Assembly (NCBI RefSeq): GCF_040712315.1
Contig: NC_134020.1
Location: 6,243,362-6,307,361, forward strand
Direction: 5' to 3'
Length of the DNA: 64,000 nt
From: Castanea sativa
Taxonomy: Eukaryota; Streptophyta; Magnoliopsida; Fagales; Fagaceae
The translations under genes and the position numbers were made by a program. Position 1 is the stretch's first letter. The number at the start of each line of letters is the position of its first letter. The notes under the pieces are model-generated. The model was not told the origin of the DNA and made no database searches. It saw only the letters and a list, made by a program, of their open reading frames with translations. This document shows, piece after piece, positions 1 to 11,515 of this stretch.

Positions 1-140
1 ATAATAATGCTAGACACTTTGAAAACATAATCCTAATCTCATTAGGAATAAATTTCATAATCCTAGCATTAATATATATAAATATGTATAACGTAATATA
101 TACTCATATTACATTATAAAACTATATTATATAATTATTA

Positions 141-171
<31 letters not shown>

Positions 172-784
172 ACCTTAGATGGTTAGAATCCTTAATACAA
201 TATACGAATTCAACCTTTTAAATGCACATAACAATGACTTGGTGTAATATATGCAAGATGGCCAAGCCGTGGACTTAAATTCAAGCCATGCAATCCATAC
301 ATTAAAGTCCAAGCAGTTCAATTAAGTTCAAGCCATGCAAAGAAAACCAAGCCATGCAATCATATTCAAACCATGCAATGAATTCCAAACGGTACAAAGC
401 ATAGAACAGTTACTCCAATGATCATAAATAACCATAAATCAATGCAATCCATACAAACTGAATCTCCCACGTGACAGTTATGAAATTCAATAATCATATC
501 TTTGGCATCCATAAGACACAACACTATTCAATCCCACTTGCAATATATATATATATATTACAAACTAAGATTTCGATTAATGTTTATTGAATGAATGACC
601 AATCCGTGCACTCTTGGTGTCATGCAAAACAATATATCGCATATATTGATCAATGCACACAAGGTTTATGGAACAATATCTTTATGCAGAAATTTGAAAA
701 CACAAAGATAACAGTCTTCTTAAATTCTAAAATTCAATCACATCTTATACAATCATGAAATGAAAAACTGGCTCTGATACCAAT
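1..784 (-). other. 5' leader of a copia family-A element running off the left edge
   Basis: No gene is seen here. The stretch is the untranslated leader between the primer-binding site at 771-782 and a gag gene that would lie beyond the left edge. Its reverse complement matches the leader of the plus-strand family-A fragment at 10752-11510 and 22660-22720, including the segment around 20-60 (ATTCCTAATGAGATTAGG on the minus strand). It contains TA-rich microsatellites at about 147-171 and 543-558. Orientation follows from the primer-binding site. Confidence 0.7.
771..782 (-). other. primer-binding site, initiator tRNA-Met type
   Basis: The plus strand reads GCTCTGATACCA, which is TGGTATCAGAGC on the minus strand, the usual complement to the 3' end of plant initiator tRNA-Met in Ty1/copia elements. 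It lies two bases from the LTR that starts at 785 and fixes the element on the minus strand. Confidence 0.9.
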
Positions 785-2176
785 TGAAGTGAAAAACTGG
801 TTTTGTATATCATACAAAACACATAGCGGAAGCAACAAACAAGGATCTATTTCATTTATGATTTATAACGTGCATTATGTAAATTTCAGAATTTAAGAAT
901 AAGATAGCATACCTTGGTGTGGTGAAATTCAAAACCAAAGATTGGAGTACTCAGAAATACTTTTAATCTTCACTCCAATTCCACTTTACGCCCAAGATGT
1001 GTGGTCTCTCAATCAATTTTCAAAGGGAGAATGAAAGTGTGTCTCTTTCTCACATACACACCATTTCTTATATCACTAATAAAAATTCTGTATGTTTCTC
1101 CCTTTATAACTAATTGATTATCTAATTGGACTAGCCTATTGGACCTTTCCAATTGGGCTTTAGTGTGTGGCTTGGAGTGGGACCAAAAGGGGCCAATAAG
1201 ACACTAGCTCCAATAGGCCTTAGGCTTTTTCGTCAACTCTTGACAAGTCCAAAGTTACCATTAATTATATTTAATACCACTATATAAATATAATTGCACT
1301 CTAGGCCTTATTAATAAATTATATCCCAAGACTTTATTGTACATGCAACCCCTTCATAAAATATTTGTAGCAACACAAAGTCATGAATGTAGGCTGCCAC
1401 TTTGTAAATTACTACATCTTATGCTTGAGTACCCGGTTTAATCCTTTAAGATTATTCAACATATATTTATGAAATCAAATTTCATAAATATATACTTTAG
1501 TAACTTCTTACTAAAATGGTTAGGTTTAACACTCTAAATAACCAAACCCATTAAACTTATCTCAAGGGAATATTTTATATCTCCGTTAAGAGATTATGAA
1601 TTCCATCTTGAGAATATATGTTTCATCAACACTAAATGTGGCTGCCCAACATACTGAGGTTTTGACCGTTACTTTAGATCTCACTCCTGATATATCAAAG
1701 CAACCTACACTTCATGATCAGGTCCATTATTCTCTCAGGATTAAGAGTTCATGCAAATAGAAGTTGTGAGATTTATTATGCATTTGACAATTGTTAGGAG
1801 AATAATAAATCTCACAGCAGTCTAATTCAATATGTCTTAACTCTTAAAACATATCAACATATCAACTAGAAGTCTCCACTTCCATGATCAAGACAAATCA
1901 TCTTAGTTGATACGTTATAGTCTTCGCAGATGAAATGCCCAATTTTATCACCGACTATGAACTATAAATTCTGAGTTTACAAAGAACTTGTGATTTATAT
2001 CTTCTATGACTAAATCACATACTATGCATCTCATGGACTATTTGATAATGTCCAAATATTCATGTTACCATTATTTTAGATAAAAATAAAAACAACTTTA
2101 TTAATCATAACATTAAGTCATACATAATATCATACATAACATCATACAATAGGATTTAAGGGCACACATCCTAACA
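785..2176 (-). repeat. LTR A1: 5' LTR of a copia family-A element
   Basis: A 1,392-bp LTR bounded by TG (785) and CA (2176), with the primer-binding site just to its left. On the minus strand it starts TGTTAGGATGTGTGCC. A TATAAAG promoter-like motif lies on the minus strand at about 1102-1109. The same sequence recurs, complete or broken, at 2177, 4981, 9900, 10277, 25569, 26657 and 36933, so this is a high-copy local family. Confidence 0.85.
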
Positions 2177-3304
2177 TACACACCATTTCACAATGATGTG
2201 TCTTTTTTTTTCTCATAAAAAATTATCTATGTTTCTCCCTTTATAACTAACTAATTATCTAATTAGGCTGGCCTATTGGGCCTTTCCAATTGGGCTTTAG
2301 TGTGTGGCTTGGAGTGGGACCAAAAGGGACCAATAAGACACTAGTGCCAATGGGCCTTGGGCTTTTCTGTCAACTCTTGACAAGTCCAAAGTTACCATTA
2401 ATTATATTTAATACCACTATATAAATATAATTGCACTCTAGGCCTTATTAATAAATTATATCCCAAGAGTTTATTTTACATGCAACCACTTCATAAAATA
2501 TTCGTAGTAATACAATGTCATGAATGTAGACTGCCACTTTGAAGATTACTATATATTAATCCTTGAGTACCCGTTCTAATCCTTTAAGTTATTCGTCATA
2601 TATTTATGAAATCCAATTTCATAAATATATATTTTAGCATCTCCTTACTAAAGTGGTTAGGCTTAACACTCTGAATAACCAAACCCATTACACTTATCTC
2701 AAGGGAATATTTTATATCTCCGTTAAGAGATTATGAATTCAATCTTGAGAATATATGTTTCATCAACACTAAATGTGGCTGCCCAACATACTGAGGTTTT
2801 GATCGTGACTTTAGATCTCACTCCTGATATATCAAAGCAACCTACACCTCATGATTAGGTCCATTATTCTCTCAGGATTAAGAGTTCATACAAATAGAAG
2901 TCGTGAGATTTATTATTCATTTGACAGTCGTTAAGGGAAAAATAAATTTCACAACGATCCAGTTCAATATGCCTTAACTCTTAAAACATATCAACATACC
3001 GACTAGAAGTCTCCACTGCCATGATTAAGACAAATCATCTTAGTTGATATGTTATAGGCTTCGCAGATGAAATGCCCAATTTCGTCACCAACAACGAACT
3101 ATAGTTCTGAGTTTACAAAGAACTTGTGATTTATATCTTCTTTGACTTTTCACATAAATCACATACTATGCATCTCATGGACTATATGATAATGTCCAAA
3201 TATTCATGTTACTATTATTTTAGATAATAATAAAACAACTTTATTAATCATAACATTAAGTCATACATAATGGCATACATAGCATCATACAATAGGATTT
3301 AAGA
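2177..3304 (-). repeat. LTR A2: truncated family-A LTR in tandem with A1
   Basis: This copy begins at the position equivalent to about 280 bp into LTR A1 and stops about 20 bp short of the LTR end, where AGGATTTAAG passes directly into family-D sequence. It abuts A1 head to tail with no internal region. The junction (CTAACATACACACC) shares the triplet ACA with both parents, which suggests joining by microhomology. No TSD is visible. Confidence 0.8.
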
Positions 3305-3949
3305 AAAACCTAACCCTAGACAACTTCATAAGGTTTTCTTTTTGAAACCTTAGCCTCCTCCTACAGAAGAAAGAGTTCTTGCTGCGTTTCTTGTACGCCT
3401 TTGGGTGCTGTAACTAAGCAAAGTCTCTCACACCATCATTGAAGATCTTATTGGTGTTTCTATGTGAAGCTATTGCAAATCAACTACATCAATCTAAGGG
3501 TTGCTGTGGAGTTAGTCACGTACTGGGATTTGTGCAAAGGAGTTAGTCATGTACTGGGATCCGTGCATCATTGGTTAGTCACATACTGGGATTTGTACAT
3601 TGAATGGAAAGATTGCCGCTACAATGGTATTGGGGTAAGGATTCCACTGTAGGTTGGTATGTCGGGATAGGCCAAAAGGTTTGGTAAGATTCCTTATACT
3701 TGTAACTGCTTGTGATTGATAATAGTGGTTACTTGGAAGTAATGACCTTAAAATCACCTGGTAGGGTTTTGCCTTGGTGGTTTTCCTCATTTGTAAACAA
3801 ATCAACCTTGTCAAATTCAACTTCGGCTGCATTTTGATAATTTGGTGATTTGTTTATGCTACCATGCTATTGCATGAAATTTGATCTAATTAATTAACTT
3901 GGGTAATTAATTAATTAATTGCAAGGAGTCAATTCATTTTTCCCTAACA
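3305..3949 (+). repeat. truncated 5' LTR of a family-D copia fragment
   Basis: This is the 3' part of an LTR on the plus strand. It ends CCCTAACA at 3949, two bases before a primer-binding site. It is homologous in reverse complement to the LTR at 30564-31572: shared stretches include a repeated 'tactgggat' theme (3521-3600) and the text around 3760-3830. The first ~350 bp of the LTR are missing where it meets LTR A2. Confidence 0.75.
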
Positions 3950-3951
3950 AG

Positions 3952-3963
3952 TGGTATCAAAGC
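3952..3963 (+). other. primer-binding site of the family-D fragment
   Basis: TGGTATCAAAGC is a one-base variant of the initiator tRNA-Met complement (A for G at position 9). The ~60 bases after it, up to the ATG at 4021, closely match the leader of the minus-strand family-D element at 30508-30549 and more loosely that of family C at 47500-47559. Confidence 0.8.
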
Positions 3964-4020
3964 GGGCACACTCTGATTAGGTTTTAATCTTTGCTGTGTG
4001 ATCCATTAACCCCCGTTGTC

Positions 4021-4876
4021 ATGGAAACTCTTGATTGTTTTGATTTACAGGATCTTGTGTTGAATGATGATGATGATATTCAAGATGCCTATTGCAAGCT
4101 TTATAATTTTTGTATGAAATCTCTTGAATGTTCTACAAAATTAAAAGCTAATTTTAAAAAGGTCAAACTTGAAAGAGATGATTTGATTGCAAAATTGGAT
4201 GAAGCTAATAATTTGAATAAGAAATTTAAAATTCAAATTTCATCTTAGGTGGACAAAATTAAGAGTTTGGAAGAGCAACTAGTCGAATCTAAAACCAAAG
4301 TTGAAAAATTAACCAGTGCCAAACTTGTTGTTGAGCCTAACTCAAAAGAATTTTTTTTTTTTTTTTTTTTATATTCCTCCATTTAAAAGGAATAATGAAG
4401 AGTTGAATGCTAATATTGCTAAGATAGACAAAGGTAAACAATCTAATGTTAATGTTGAGGTTTCTAAACCTATGTCTAAAACTCCTCCTAGGTTGAATAA
4501 AAATTCTGAATTTGTCCCCACTTGTCATCATTTTCATATTGTTGGTCATATTAGGCCAAATTGTCCTATGTTGTCAACCTCTAAGGTTAGACCTCCTTCT
4601 AGGAAGTTGAGTAGCTCTGAAACTACTCATGTTTGTCACCATTATGGTGGTTTTGGTCACACTTGCCCTAATTGTTTCAAGTTGTTTCCTCATAAGCGAG
4701 TGTCCAATAGGTCTCATCCTTTGTCTAAAGTCTTTGTACCTATTCTTGGTGAGTTATTAAAAATTTTAAGCTTTTCAAATCTATTTCAAGGGAATTCTAA
4801 TTCCTCTATGTCCTTTAGTAGTCATACTAGGACACATACCTTTTCATCTTCACGGCCAAAGACTTGTGCTGTGTAG
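4021..4876 (+). pseudogene. gag-like pseudogene: coiled coil and two zinc-knuckle-like motifs
   Basis: The ATG at 4021 follows the leader directly. The first part (4021-4248) is acidic, then predicted coiled coil (heptad-like KLKANFKKVKLERDD), and ends at an in-frame TAG (4246-4248); the same frame continues beyond it with further coiled-coil sequence. A run of about 20 T near 4350 then shifts the frame. The downstream part (to 4876) has two zinc-knuckle-like motifs, CHHFHIVGHIRPNC and CHHYGGFGHTCPNC; each has lost its second Cys. It lacks the UBN2-type N-terminal gag domain seen in the related gene at 28597-30507. No protease, integrase or RT follows: at 4981 a family-A LTR begins. Nucleic-acid-binding capsid function is inferred from the family; this copy is dead. 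Confidence 0.65.
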
Positions 4877-4980
4877 GTGATGAAGGATCCTAAGACTTAA
4901 TTGTTTGTCCTCTGCTTTAATTCTTTCTATCTAAAGTTGAACTTTCTTTCTTGATTTCTTATTTGTTTTTGGAATCATGC
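4877..4980 (+). other. short untranslated tail of the family-D fragment
   Basis: About 100 bases of non-coding sequence follow the gag-like pseudogene and end abruptly at the junction with a family-A LTR (…AATCATGC | TTTATATCTCC). Nothing else is seen. Confidence 0.5.
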
Positions 4981-5591
4981 TTTATATCTCCGTTAAGAGA
5001 CAATGAATTCCATCTTGAGAATATAGGTTTCATCAACACTAAATGTGATTGCCCAACATATTGAGGTTTTGACCATAATTATAGATCTCACTCCTGATAT
5101 ATCAAAGTAACCACACCTCATAATCAAGTCTATTATTCTCTCAGGATTAAGAGTTCATGCAAATATAAGTCATGAGTTTATTATTCATTTGACAGTCGTT
5201 GGAAAATAATAAATCTCACAACGGTCCAGTTCAATATGTCTTAACTCTTAAAACATATCAACATATCAACTAGAAATCTTCATTTCCATGATCAAGACAA
5301 ATCATCTTAGTTGATATGTTATAGTCTTTGCAGATAAAATGCTCAATTTCATCACCGACTACAAACTGAAATTCTGAGTTTACAAAGAACTTGTGATTCA
5401 TATCTTCTGTGACTAAATCACATACTATGCATCTCATGGACTATATGATAATATCCCAATATTCATGTTGCCATTATTTTTAGATAATAATAAAACAACT
5501 TTATTAAACATAACATTAAGTCATGCATAATGTCATACATAATAACATACAGAGCATCATACAATAGGATTTAAAGGCACACATCCTAACA
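4981..5591 (-). repeat. LTR A3: truncated 3' LTR of the dead copia element at 4981-10276
   Basis: Only the half of the LTR corresponding to 1572-2176 of LTR A1 is present. It ends CCTAACA at 5591 and is followed at once by a purine-rich tract on the minus strand, as expected for a 3' LTR. It cannot be the missing half of LTR A2 split by the family-D fragment, because A2 and A3 overlap in LTR coordinates. Confidence 0.8.
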
Positions 5592-5600
5592 ATCTCCCAC
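5592..5600 (-). other. polypurine tract of the family-A element
   Basis: The minus strand reads GTGGGAGAT immediately upstream of the 3' LTR start (TGTTAGGATG). This is the standard site for priming plus-strand DNA synthesis in LTR retrotransposons. Confidence 0.8.
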
Positions 5601-5605
5601 TTACC

Positions 5606-7200
5606 CTAAAGACTATTGTGCACTAATCTAACTCCCATCTCCTCCAAATGTGACTTGAAAGTCCTTTGAGACAAGGCTTTGGTAAAGGGATCCGCTAGAT
5701 TCTTTGCACAATCAATCTTTGCTACAACCACATCTCTTTGAGCAACAATGTCTCGAATGATGTGGTACTTTCTTTCTATGTGCTTTCCTTTCTTGTGATT
5801 CCTTGGATCCTTGGATTGTGCAACCGCTCCACTATTGTCGCAGAACAATGTAATAGAAACTTGCTCAATTCTCACAACACCATGATCAGAATGGAATTTC
5901 TTAAGCCAAACAGCCTCATTTCCTGCCTCACAAGCAACAACATATTCGGCTTCCATGGTGGAGTCCGCAATACAAGATTGCTTAACACTCCTCCAACTTA
6001 TGGCTCTACCTCCCAAGGTGAAAACACATCCCGACGTAGATTTTCTGAAATCTAGATCCGATTGAAAATTTGAATCTATATAGCCAATGGGAATCAAATC
6101 CTCACACCGGTAAACAAGCATATAATCCCTCATTCTCCTTAGATACTTGAGAATATGCTTTACAGCATGTCAATGTTTAGGTCCTGGATTTGATTGATAT
6201 CGGCTGACCATGCCAACTGAATAACAAATATCTAGTCTAGTACAAAGCATAGCATACATGAGACTTCCTACCGCAAAAGCATAAGGAACTTTTCTCATCA
6301 TACTTTCTTTCTCTTAAGTCTTAGGCCTTTGGTCATCAGACAGAGGAACTCCATGTCTAAAAGGAAGTAATCTTTTTTTGGAGTTTTTGATGCTAAACTG
6401 TTCTAGAACCTTATCTATATATCCAGCTTATGACAAACCTAACATCCTATTCTTTTGATCTTGCCAAAGCTTGATCCCTAGAATATAGTTAGCTTCGCCC
6501 AAGTCTTTCATATCAAATTGGCTTGACAAGCAAACTTTAACCGATGACATTACTCCTACATCATTTCCAACATAAAGCACTAGAAAATTGCTACTTTGTC
6601 TTGATGTCTTTTGTACACACATGGTTCATCAAGATTTTTTTTGAAACCAAATGATTTGATTGCCTGATCAAATCTGATGTTCTATGACCTAGATGCTTGC
6701 TTAAGTCCATAAATGGACCTTTTCAACTTGCATACCATATGCTCTTGGTTCTTTGCTATGAAACCTTCCGGTTGCAACATGTACATTTCTTCTTCAAGAT
6801 TGCCATTAAGAAATGCAATCTTGACATCCATTTGCTAAATCTCATAATCATAATGAGCAACAATGGATAAGAGAATTCTGATAGATTTAAGCATGGCTAC
6901 TGGCAAAAAAGTTTCATCATAGTCAATGCCTTCTTTTTGTGTACACCCTTTCACCACTAGTCTTGCTTTAAAGGTTTCAACCTTTCCATCTATCCCTCTC
7001 TTCCTCTTGTAAACCCGTTTGCAACCAACAGGTTTAATGCCTTTAGGCGCTTCTACAAGATCCCAAACTTAATTAGAATACATAGAATCTAATTCAGATT
7101 TCATAGCTTGGACCCAATGATGTGCATCTATATCACTCATTGCCTCCTCATAAGTGTAGGGATCCAATTCAGCCTCTTCTGAGATAGCTTCATAAGTTTC
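5606..7200 (-). pseudogene. copia RT and RNase H, dead
   Basis: The minus strand carries a copia reverse transcriptase followed by RNase H; the domain order after integrase (INT-RT-RH) is diagnostic of Ty1/copia. RT motifs are recognisable in several frames between 7200 and 6430 ([28 protein letters not shown], DLGEANYILGIKL). The catalytic YVDD box is lost: at about 6570 the frame reads LYV then GNDVG, so the two aspartates are deleted. The last open segment, 6133-5606 (175 codons), is RNase H with FRKSTSGCVFTLGG, ADSTMEAEY and DNSGAVAQSKDPRNHKKGKHI, and ends at the usual C-terminus a few bases before the polypurine tract. Many stops and frameshifts lie upstream. The lineage resembles Angela/Tork, which is only tentative. 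Confidence 0.88.
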
Positions 7201-8074
7201 TCACAAACCTATAAATCTCACAAGAGGCCGAACAATTCTTCCACTACGACGAGGCACCTGTGTACTGGACATCTCATGAGTAGTATCTTGTGGTGTATCT
7301 AATACAACCACATCATCTCTAGTTTCATCCATTGGTTTTTCAACTACAGGTTCATCTATTTCAGCCAAAACAACTTTACTCCTAGGATTAAAGTTATTCA
7401 CATAATCATCCTCCAAGAATTTGGCATGAGTGCTAACAAACACTTTGTTATCCTTATGATTATAGAATAAAATAACCCTTGGTTTCCTTTGAATACCCTA
7501 AAAACATGCAACACATGTGCTGGACATCCCCAAATGTGGAGATACTTCATACTAGGCTTGCGTCCACTCCAAAATTCCTTAGGTGTGTTAGGAACGGATT
7601 TTGATGGAACCAAATTCAAAATATGCATAGCAGCTTTTAGTGCATATCCCCAAAAGGAAATTGGTAAAGTTGAATAACTCATCATAGACCTAACCATTTC
7701 CAAAAGAGTCCTATTCCTTCTCTTTGTTACACCATTTGTTGAGGAGTTCCAGGTGCAGTTAATTGGGATACAATCTCATTCTAAATTAGGTAATCCTTGA
7801 AATCCCCAAGAAGGTATTTGCCACCTCGATCAGATCGAATGGCCTTTATGCGTCTACCCAAATGATTCTCAACTTTAGCCCTAAACTCTTTGAACTTTTC
7901 AAAGGCTTCGGACTTCTGTCTCATTAGGTACACATAACCATATCTTGAGTAATTATCCGTGAAAGTGATGAAGTACTCATAACCTCCTTTTGCTTGGGTT
8001 GACATAGGACCACATACATTCGTATGAACTAATTCAAGCAACTCTTGGGCTCTTCTACCTTTTGCATTAAAAGG
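7201..8074 (-). pseudogene. copia integrase, dead
   Basis: The integrase core is read in separate frames at 8041-7781, 7703-7398 and 7443-7201. The first catalytic aspartate is changed to asparagine (HTNVCGPM; codon AAT at 8018-8020), while the second (RSDRGG) is kept. The following YGYVYLMRQKSEAFEKF region and the C-terminal part with PRRSGRIVRP, which leads into RT, are typical of copia. Frameshifts separate the blocks. It would insert the cDNA into the genome in a live element; this copy cannot. Confidence 0.85.
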
Positions 8075-8788
8075 TCATTTGGTCCTTTTACCTTCCAAAC
8101 AAGATTCACAAACTGGAAATCCATCAAAGTCCATGGGCTGTAAAAGTCCATCTTTGATTAGTCTTTGAATCCTATTTGAATTAATATGACCTAAACGCAA
8201 GTGCCAAAGATATGCATCATTAAAAGGAAACTTTCTCTTAAATGATTTTACATAAGAGTTACTATCTAATTCAGAATTGTATAATTCATGCTTATCAGGA
8301 GTTAAAATATAAAGACAATCCACAATATTGCCAAAACAAATAAACATTTTATCCTTCTTTATTACAACATTGTCTTTCAAGATAATACAATACCCATGTT
8401 TACCTAAGTAAGTTGCAGAAATTAAATTCCTATGAACATTAGGTACATACACACAGTCTTCCAACATTAAAACTATAGAACTAAAACATAAATTAAACAC
8501 TCCAACAGATAAAACTGGAACTCTACTCCCATCCGCTAAGGTAAGAAACAATTTCCCTTCATTCAACTTTCTGGTCTCTTGGAACCCTTGCAAAGAATTG
8601 TATATATGATTAGTACAACCTAAATCCACACACCAGGAATCCGTGGGATTCTGTACCAAACATATTTCAAGAAAGAATGTGCTTTTCATACCCTTATTCT
8701 CAGCAGTTTTGAAAATTGGACAATGACCTTTCTCGCCAAAATGGAAACACTTTCCTTTAAGCTTTTTTCCCTTATTGGCAACTCCCAA
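8075..8788 (-). pseudogene. copia protease and GAG-pre-integrase region
   Basis: An open segment of 237 codons covers the end of gag, the aspartic protease and the GAG-pre-integrase zinc region. The zinc knuckle is damaged: KCFHFGEKGH has lost the second Cys and the spacing to the last Cys. The protease active site reads V-D-L-G where the sister copy at 23,480 keeps V-D-S-G, so the catalytic triad is altered. The integrase N-terminal His/Cys region is visible as HLRLGHI…CESCLEGK near the end. The ORF closes just before the integrase core. Confidence 0.85.
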
Positions 8789-9510
8789 GGAAATTTGTTT
8801 ACCATCCTGCTTAGTGAAGTCCTTCTTCTTCTTCTTCTTCTTCTTCTTATCTTTGCCTTTCTATTTAGGTTGAGAAGTAGAAGCTTCACCCATACTGGCT
8901 TCAACACTAGAAGTACCAAGGATGCCTTCTGCCGCTACCAATTCATTCATCAATTCAGACAAAGAATAAACCTTTTTGTTCATATTATAATTCAATCTGA
9001 ATTCCTTGAATGATTCTGGTAGTGACTGGAGTATCATATCTACTTGGAATTCTCCATCAATATCGGCACCTAAAACCTCTAATGTATTCAGATTAGAGAT
9101 CATTGTAAGACAATGCTCCCTAACTGAAGTACCTTCAGCCATTTTGGTATTATAAATTTGCCTCATGGTTTCTTGCCTTGCAGAATGGCCTTGCTCACCA
9201 AACATCTCCTTCAGACTTAACATAATGTCCGAAGCTAGTTTTACATCCTACATTTAATAATGTAGAACATTTGAGATAGATGCTAGGATATAGGACTTGG
9301 CCATCTCATTAGATTTCTGCCAATGATCATATCGCTGTTTTTCCTCAAAAAGAGCATCTAATGAAGGAAAGCTAGGACATGGTTGAGTAAGCACATATTT
9401 GTGCTCTTCAGGTGTAAGAACAATGTCCAAATTTCTTTTTCAGTCAGCATAGTTGGTTCCAATAGTTTGTTTTGATTAAGAATAGAAACAAATGGGCTAA
9501 ATGATGCCAT
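8789..9510 (-). pseudogene. copia gag, dead
   Basis: The start is the ATG whose complement is at 9508-9510, giving MASFSPFVSILNQNK, the same beginning as the sister gag at 24396. The frame is broken soon after by a small indel near 9465, then recovers at 9223 with KEMFGEQGHSARQETMRQIYN and runs to 8861. A lysine-rich stretch encoded by a CTT/TTC repeat (8819-8848) precedes the damaged zinc knuckle. This is a UBN2/DUF4219-type copia gag that would form the virus-like particle. Confidence 0.85.
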
Positions 9511-9899
9511 GTTCAAATTTGAAAACAATAAAAATGAATATGATAAGTAAACTGGACATTATCAATTTAGCATATAAACATATAATATGAAACCTTAATA
9601 AAACCATAATATAATATATGCAACGACAACCCAATCCCATGTTTATAATTCCATGGTAGTAAGTTTATTATAAATACTATGATTGATTGAGAACTATTCT
9701 CATTATTAGTGCTATCATGATAACTCTTATCAAACACTAATAATATGCCGTATTACCTTTAGCCTCTAAGTAATAATGACATAGCTCCTTTGGGAGGTTA
9801 ACATTACACTTAGTCTAGTGTACACCATTATCTAGAATAATGTGTAGCCACATTTCATCTCCCTTTATAATGTTTAAACTTGTAGTACCATGAAACAAA
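9511..9899 (-). other. shortened leader of the dead family-A element; primer-binding site lost
   Basis: Non-coding leader. Compared with the sister element (24397-25568), the stretch from about 24725 to the primer-binding site is missing: the text TTGTAGTACCATGA at about 9880-9893 runs straight into the LTR at 9900. Without a primer-binding site the element could not start reverse transcription. Confidence 0.7.
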
Positions 9900-10276
9900 T
9901 GATGGAAATATGCATGTACGCAGCGGAAAATTAACGGATCTACTTCATTCATAAAAGTTAACATTTACTATATAAGTTTCAAAATTTGAGAACAAGAGAG
10001 TGTACCTTGGAGCGGTAAATTTCAAAACCAAAGATCAAAAGCAAACACTTTCAATCTTCACTCTAATTTCACTAACGCCCAAGATGTGTGGTCTCTCAAT
10101 CAGTTCCAAAGGGAGAATGTCAAAGTGTCTAACACTTACACACACCACTTCACAAATGGTGTTCTTACAAAACTCATACAAAAAATTTTGTATGTTTCTT
10201 TCTTTGTATTTAACTGATTATCTAATTGGGCTGGCCTTTTGGGCCTTTCCAATTGGGCTTAAGTGTGTGGCTTGGA
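9900..10276 (-). repeat. LTR A4: truncated 5' LTR, left arm of an inverted repeat
   Basis: It starts TGATGGAAATATGC at 9900, like LTR A6 at 25569, and is cut at 10276 in …GGCTTGGAGT. There it meets a family-A LTR in the opposite orientation. Only the first 377 bp of ~1.3 kb remain. Confidence 0.85.
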
Positions 10277-10737
10277 GTTGTCAAGAGTTGACGGAAAAGC
10301 CCAAGGCCCATTGGAGCTAGTGTCTTATTGGTCCCTTTTGGTCCCACTCCAAGCCACACACTAAAGCCCAATTGGAAAGGCCCAATAGGCCAGCTCAATT
10401 AGATAATCAGTTAGTTATAAAGGAAGAAACATACAGAATTTTTATTAGTGATATAAGAAATGGTGTGTATGTGAGAGTGAGACACACTTTCATTCTCCCT
10501 TTGAAAATTGATTGAGAGACCACACTTCTTGGCATAAAGTGGAATCGGAGTGAGGATTAAAAGTATTCCCGAGTACTTCAATCTTTGGTTTTGAATTTCA
10601 CAATACCAAGGTACGCTATCTTGTTCTTAAATTCTGAAATTTACATAGTGCACGTTATCAATCATGAATGAAATAAATCTTTGTTTGTTGCTTCCGCTAT
10701 GTGTTTTGTATGAGATACAAAACCAGTTTTTCCAACA
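10277..10737 (+). repeat. LTR A5: truncated 5' LTR on the plus strand, right arm of the inverted repeat
   Basis: This is the last ~460 bp of a family-A LTR, now reading left to right and ending TTTTCCAACA at 10737, next to a primer-binding site. From 10346 on it pairs with 10276 and leftwards (ACTCCAAGCCACACAC against GTGTGTGGCTTGGAGT), leaving a loop of about 69 bases. Confidence 0.85.
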
Positions 10738-10739
10738 AT

Positions 10740-10751
10740 TGGTATCAGAGC
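10740..10751 (+). other. primer-binding site of the plus-strand family-A fragment
   Basis: TGGTATCAGAGC, a perfect initiator tRNA-Met complement, lies two bases after the LTR end at 10737. Confidence 0.9.
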
Positions 10752-10933
10752 TAGGTTTTCATCTCATGATTGTATAATATGTGATTGAGTTTAAGAATTT
10801 AAGAAAACTAGATTCTTGTGTAGACATGGTTTGATAATCATGGTTTTATGAATTTATGTTATTAGCGTTGGAATTCATATGCCATGATTCATATATGTAA
10901 TATATAGATTGAAGTTTATGGAACTTCAAGATG

Positions 10934-10987
<54 letters not shown>

Positions 10988-11510
10988 ATTACAATTCTGC
11001 ATGGCAACATTCAATATATATAGCCATGATGTACATTCGAATGGAGGATACAATTATTGAATACAATATATAACTGCCAAGTGCGTGATTTTGGTCATTG
11101 AATTGCTTGGACTATTATGTACCATTTGGCTTGTTGTACGGCTATATGGTTATTGAATGGAAGTTATTGATGCTTGGATTCTTTATTGCAAGGCTTGGAG
11201 TTAATGCACTGCTTGGTGAATTCTAATTGTATGGCTTGACTTCTTATTGCATGGCTTGATCTTTTCTTGCATGGCCATCATGCATGTGATCTTACATATT
11301 GCAATAATTTGCATGGAACAAGGCCTGTTAGCAATGTTAATTGCCTTGAATTCATTTCATCCGTATATATAAGATTATATATAAATATATAATGTAATAA
11401 TTATATATTACATATATTAATTTGTATATTATATTATATATAATATAATATGGATTTTTATATGTAATAAGGGTTTTTTGTTACGTTATATATATTTATA
11501 TATGTTAATG
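10752..11510 (+). other. leader of the plus-strand family-A fragment, first part
   Basis: Non-coding copia leader, homologous in reverse complement to 1-770. It is interrupted at 11511-11515 by the gypsy insertion and resumes at 22660. No ORF is present. Confidence 0.7.
10937..10984. repeat. TA microsatellite
   Basis: About 24 uninterrupted TA units inside the copia leader. Shorter TA runs occupy the equivalent place in the leader at 147-171. Confidence 0.95.
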
Positions 11511-11515
11511 CTAGT

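Noticed and set aside
771..782. A tRNA gene at this and other TGGTATCAGAGC sites
   Set aside because: Only the 12-base primer-binding complement is present; there is no cloverleaf-forming sequence.
2177..5591. A2 and A3 as two halves of one LTR split by the family-D fragment
   Set aside because: A3 begins at a point of the LTR already contained in A2, so the two overlap rather than complement each other.
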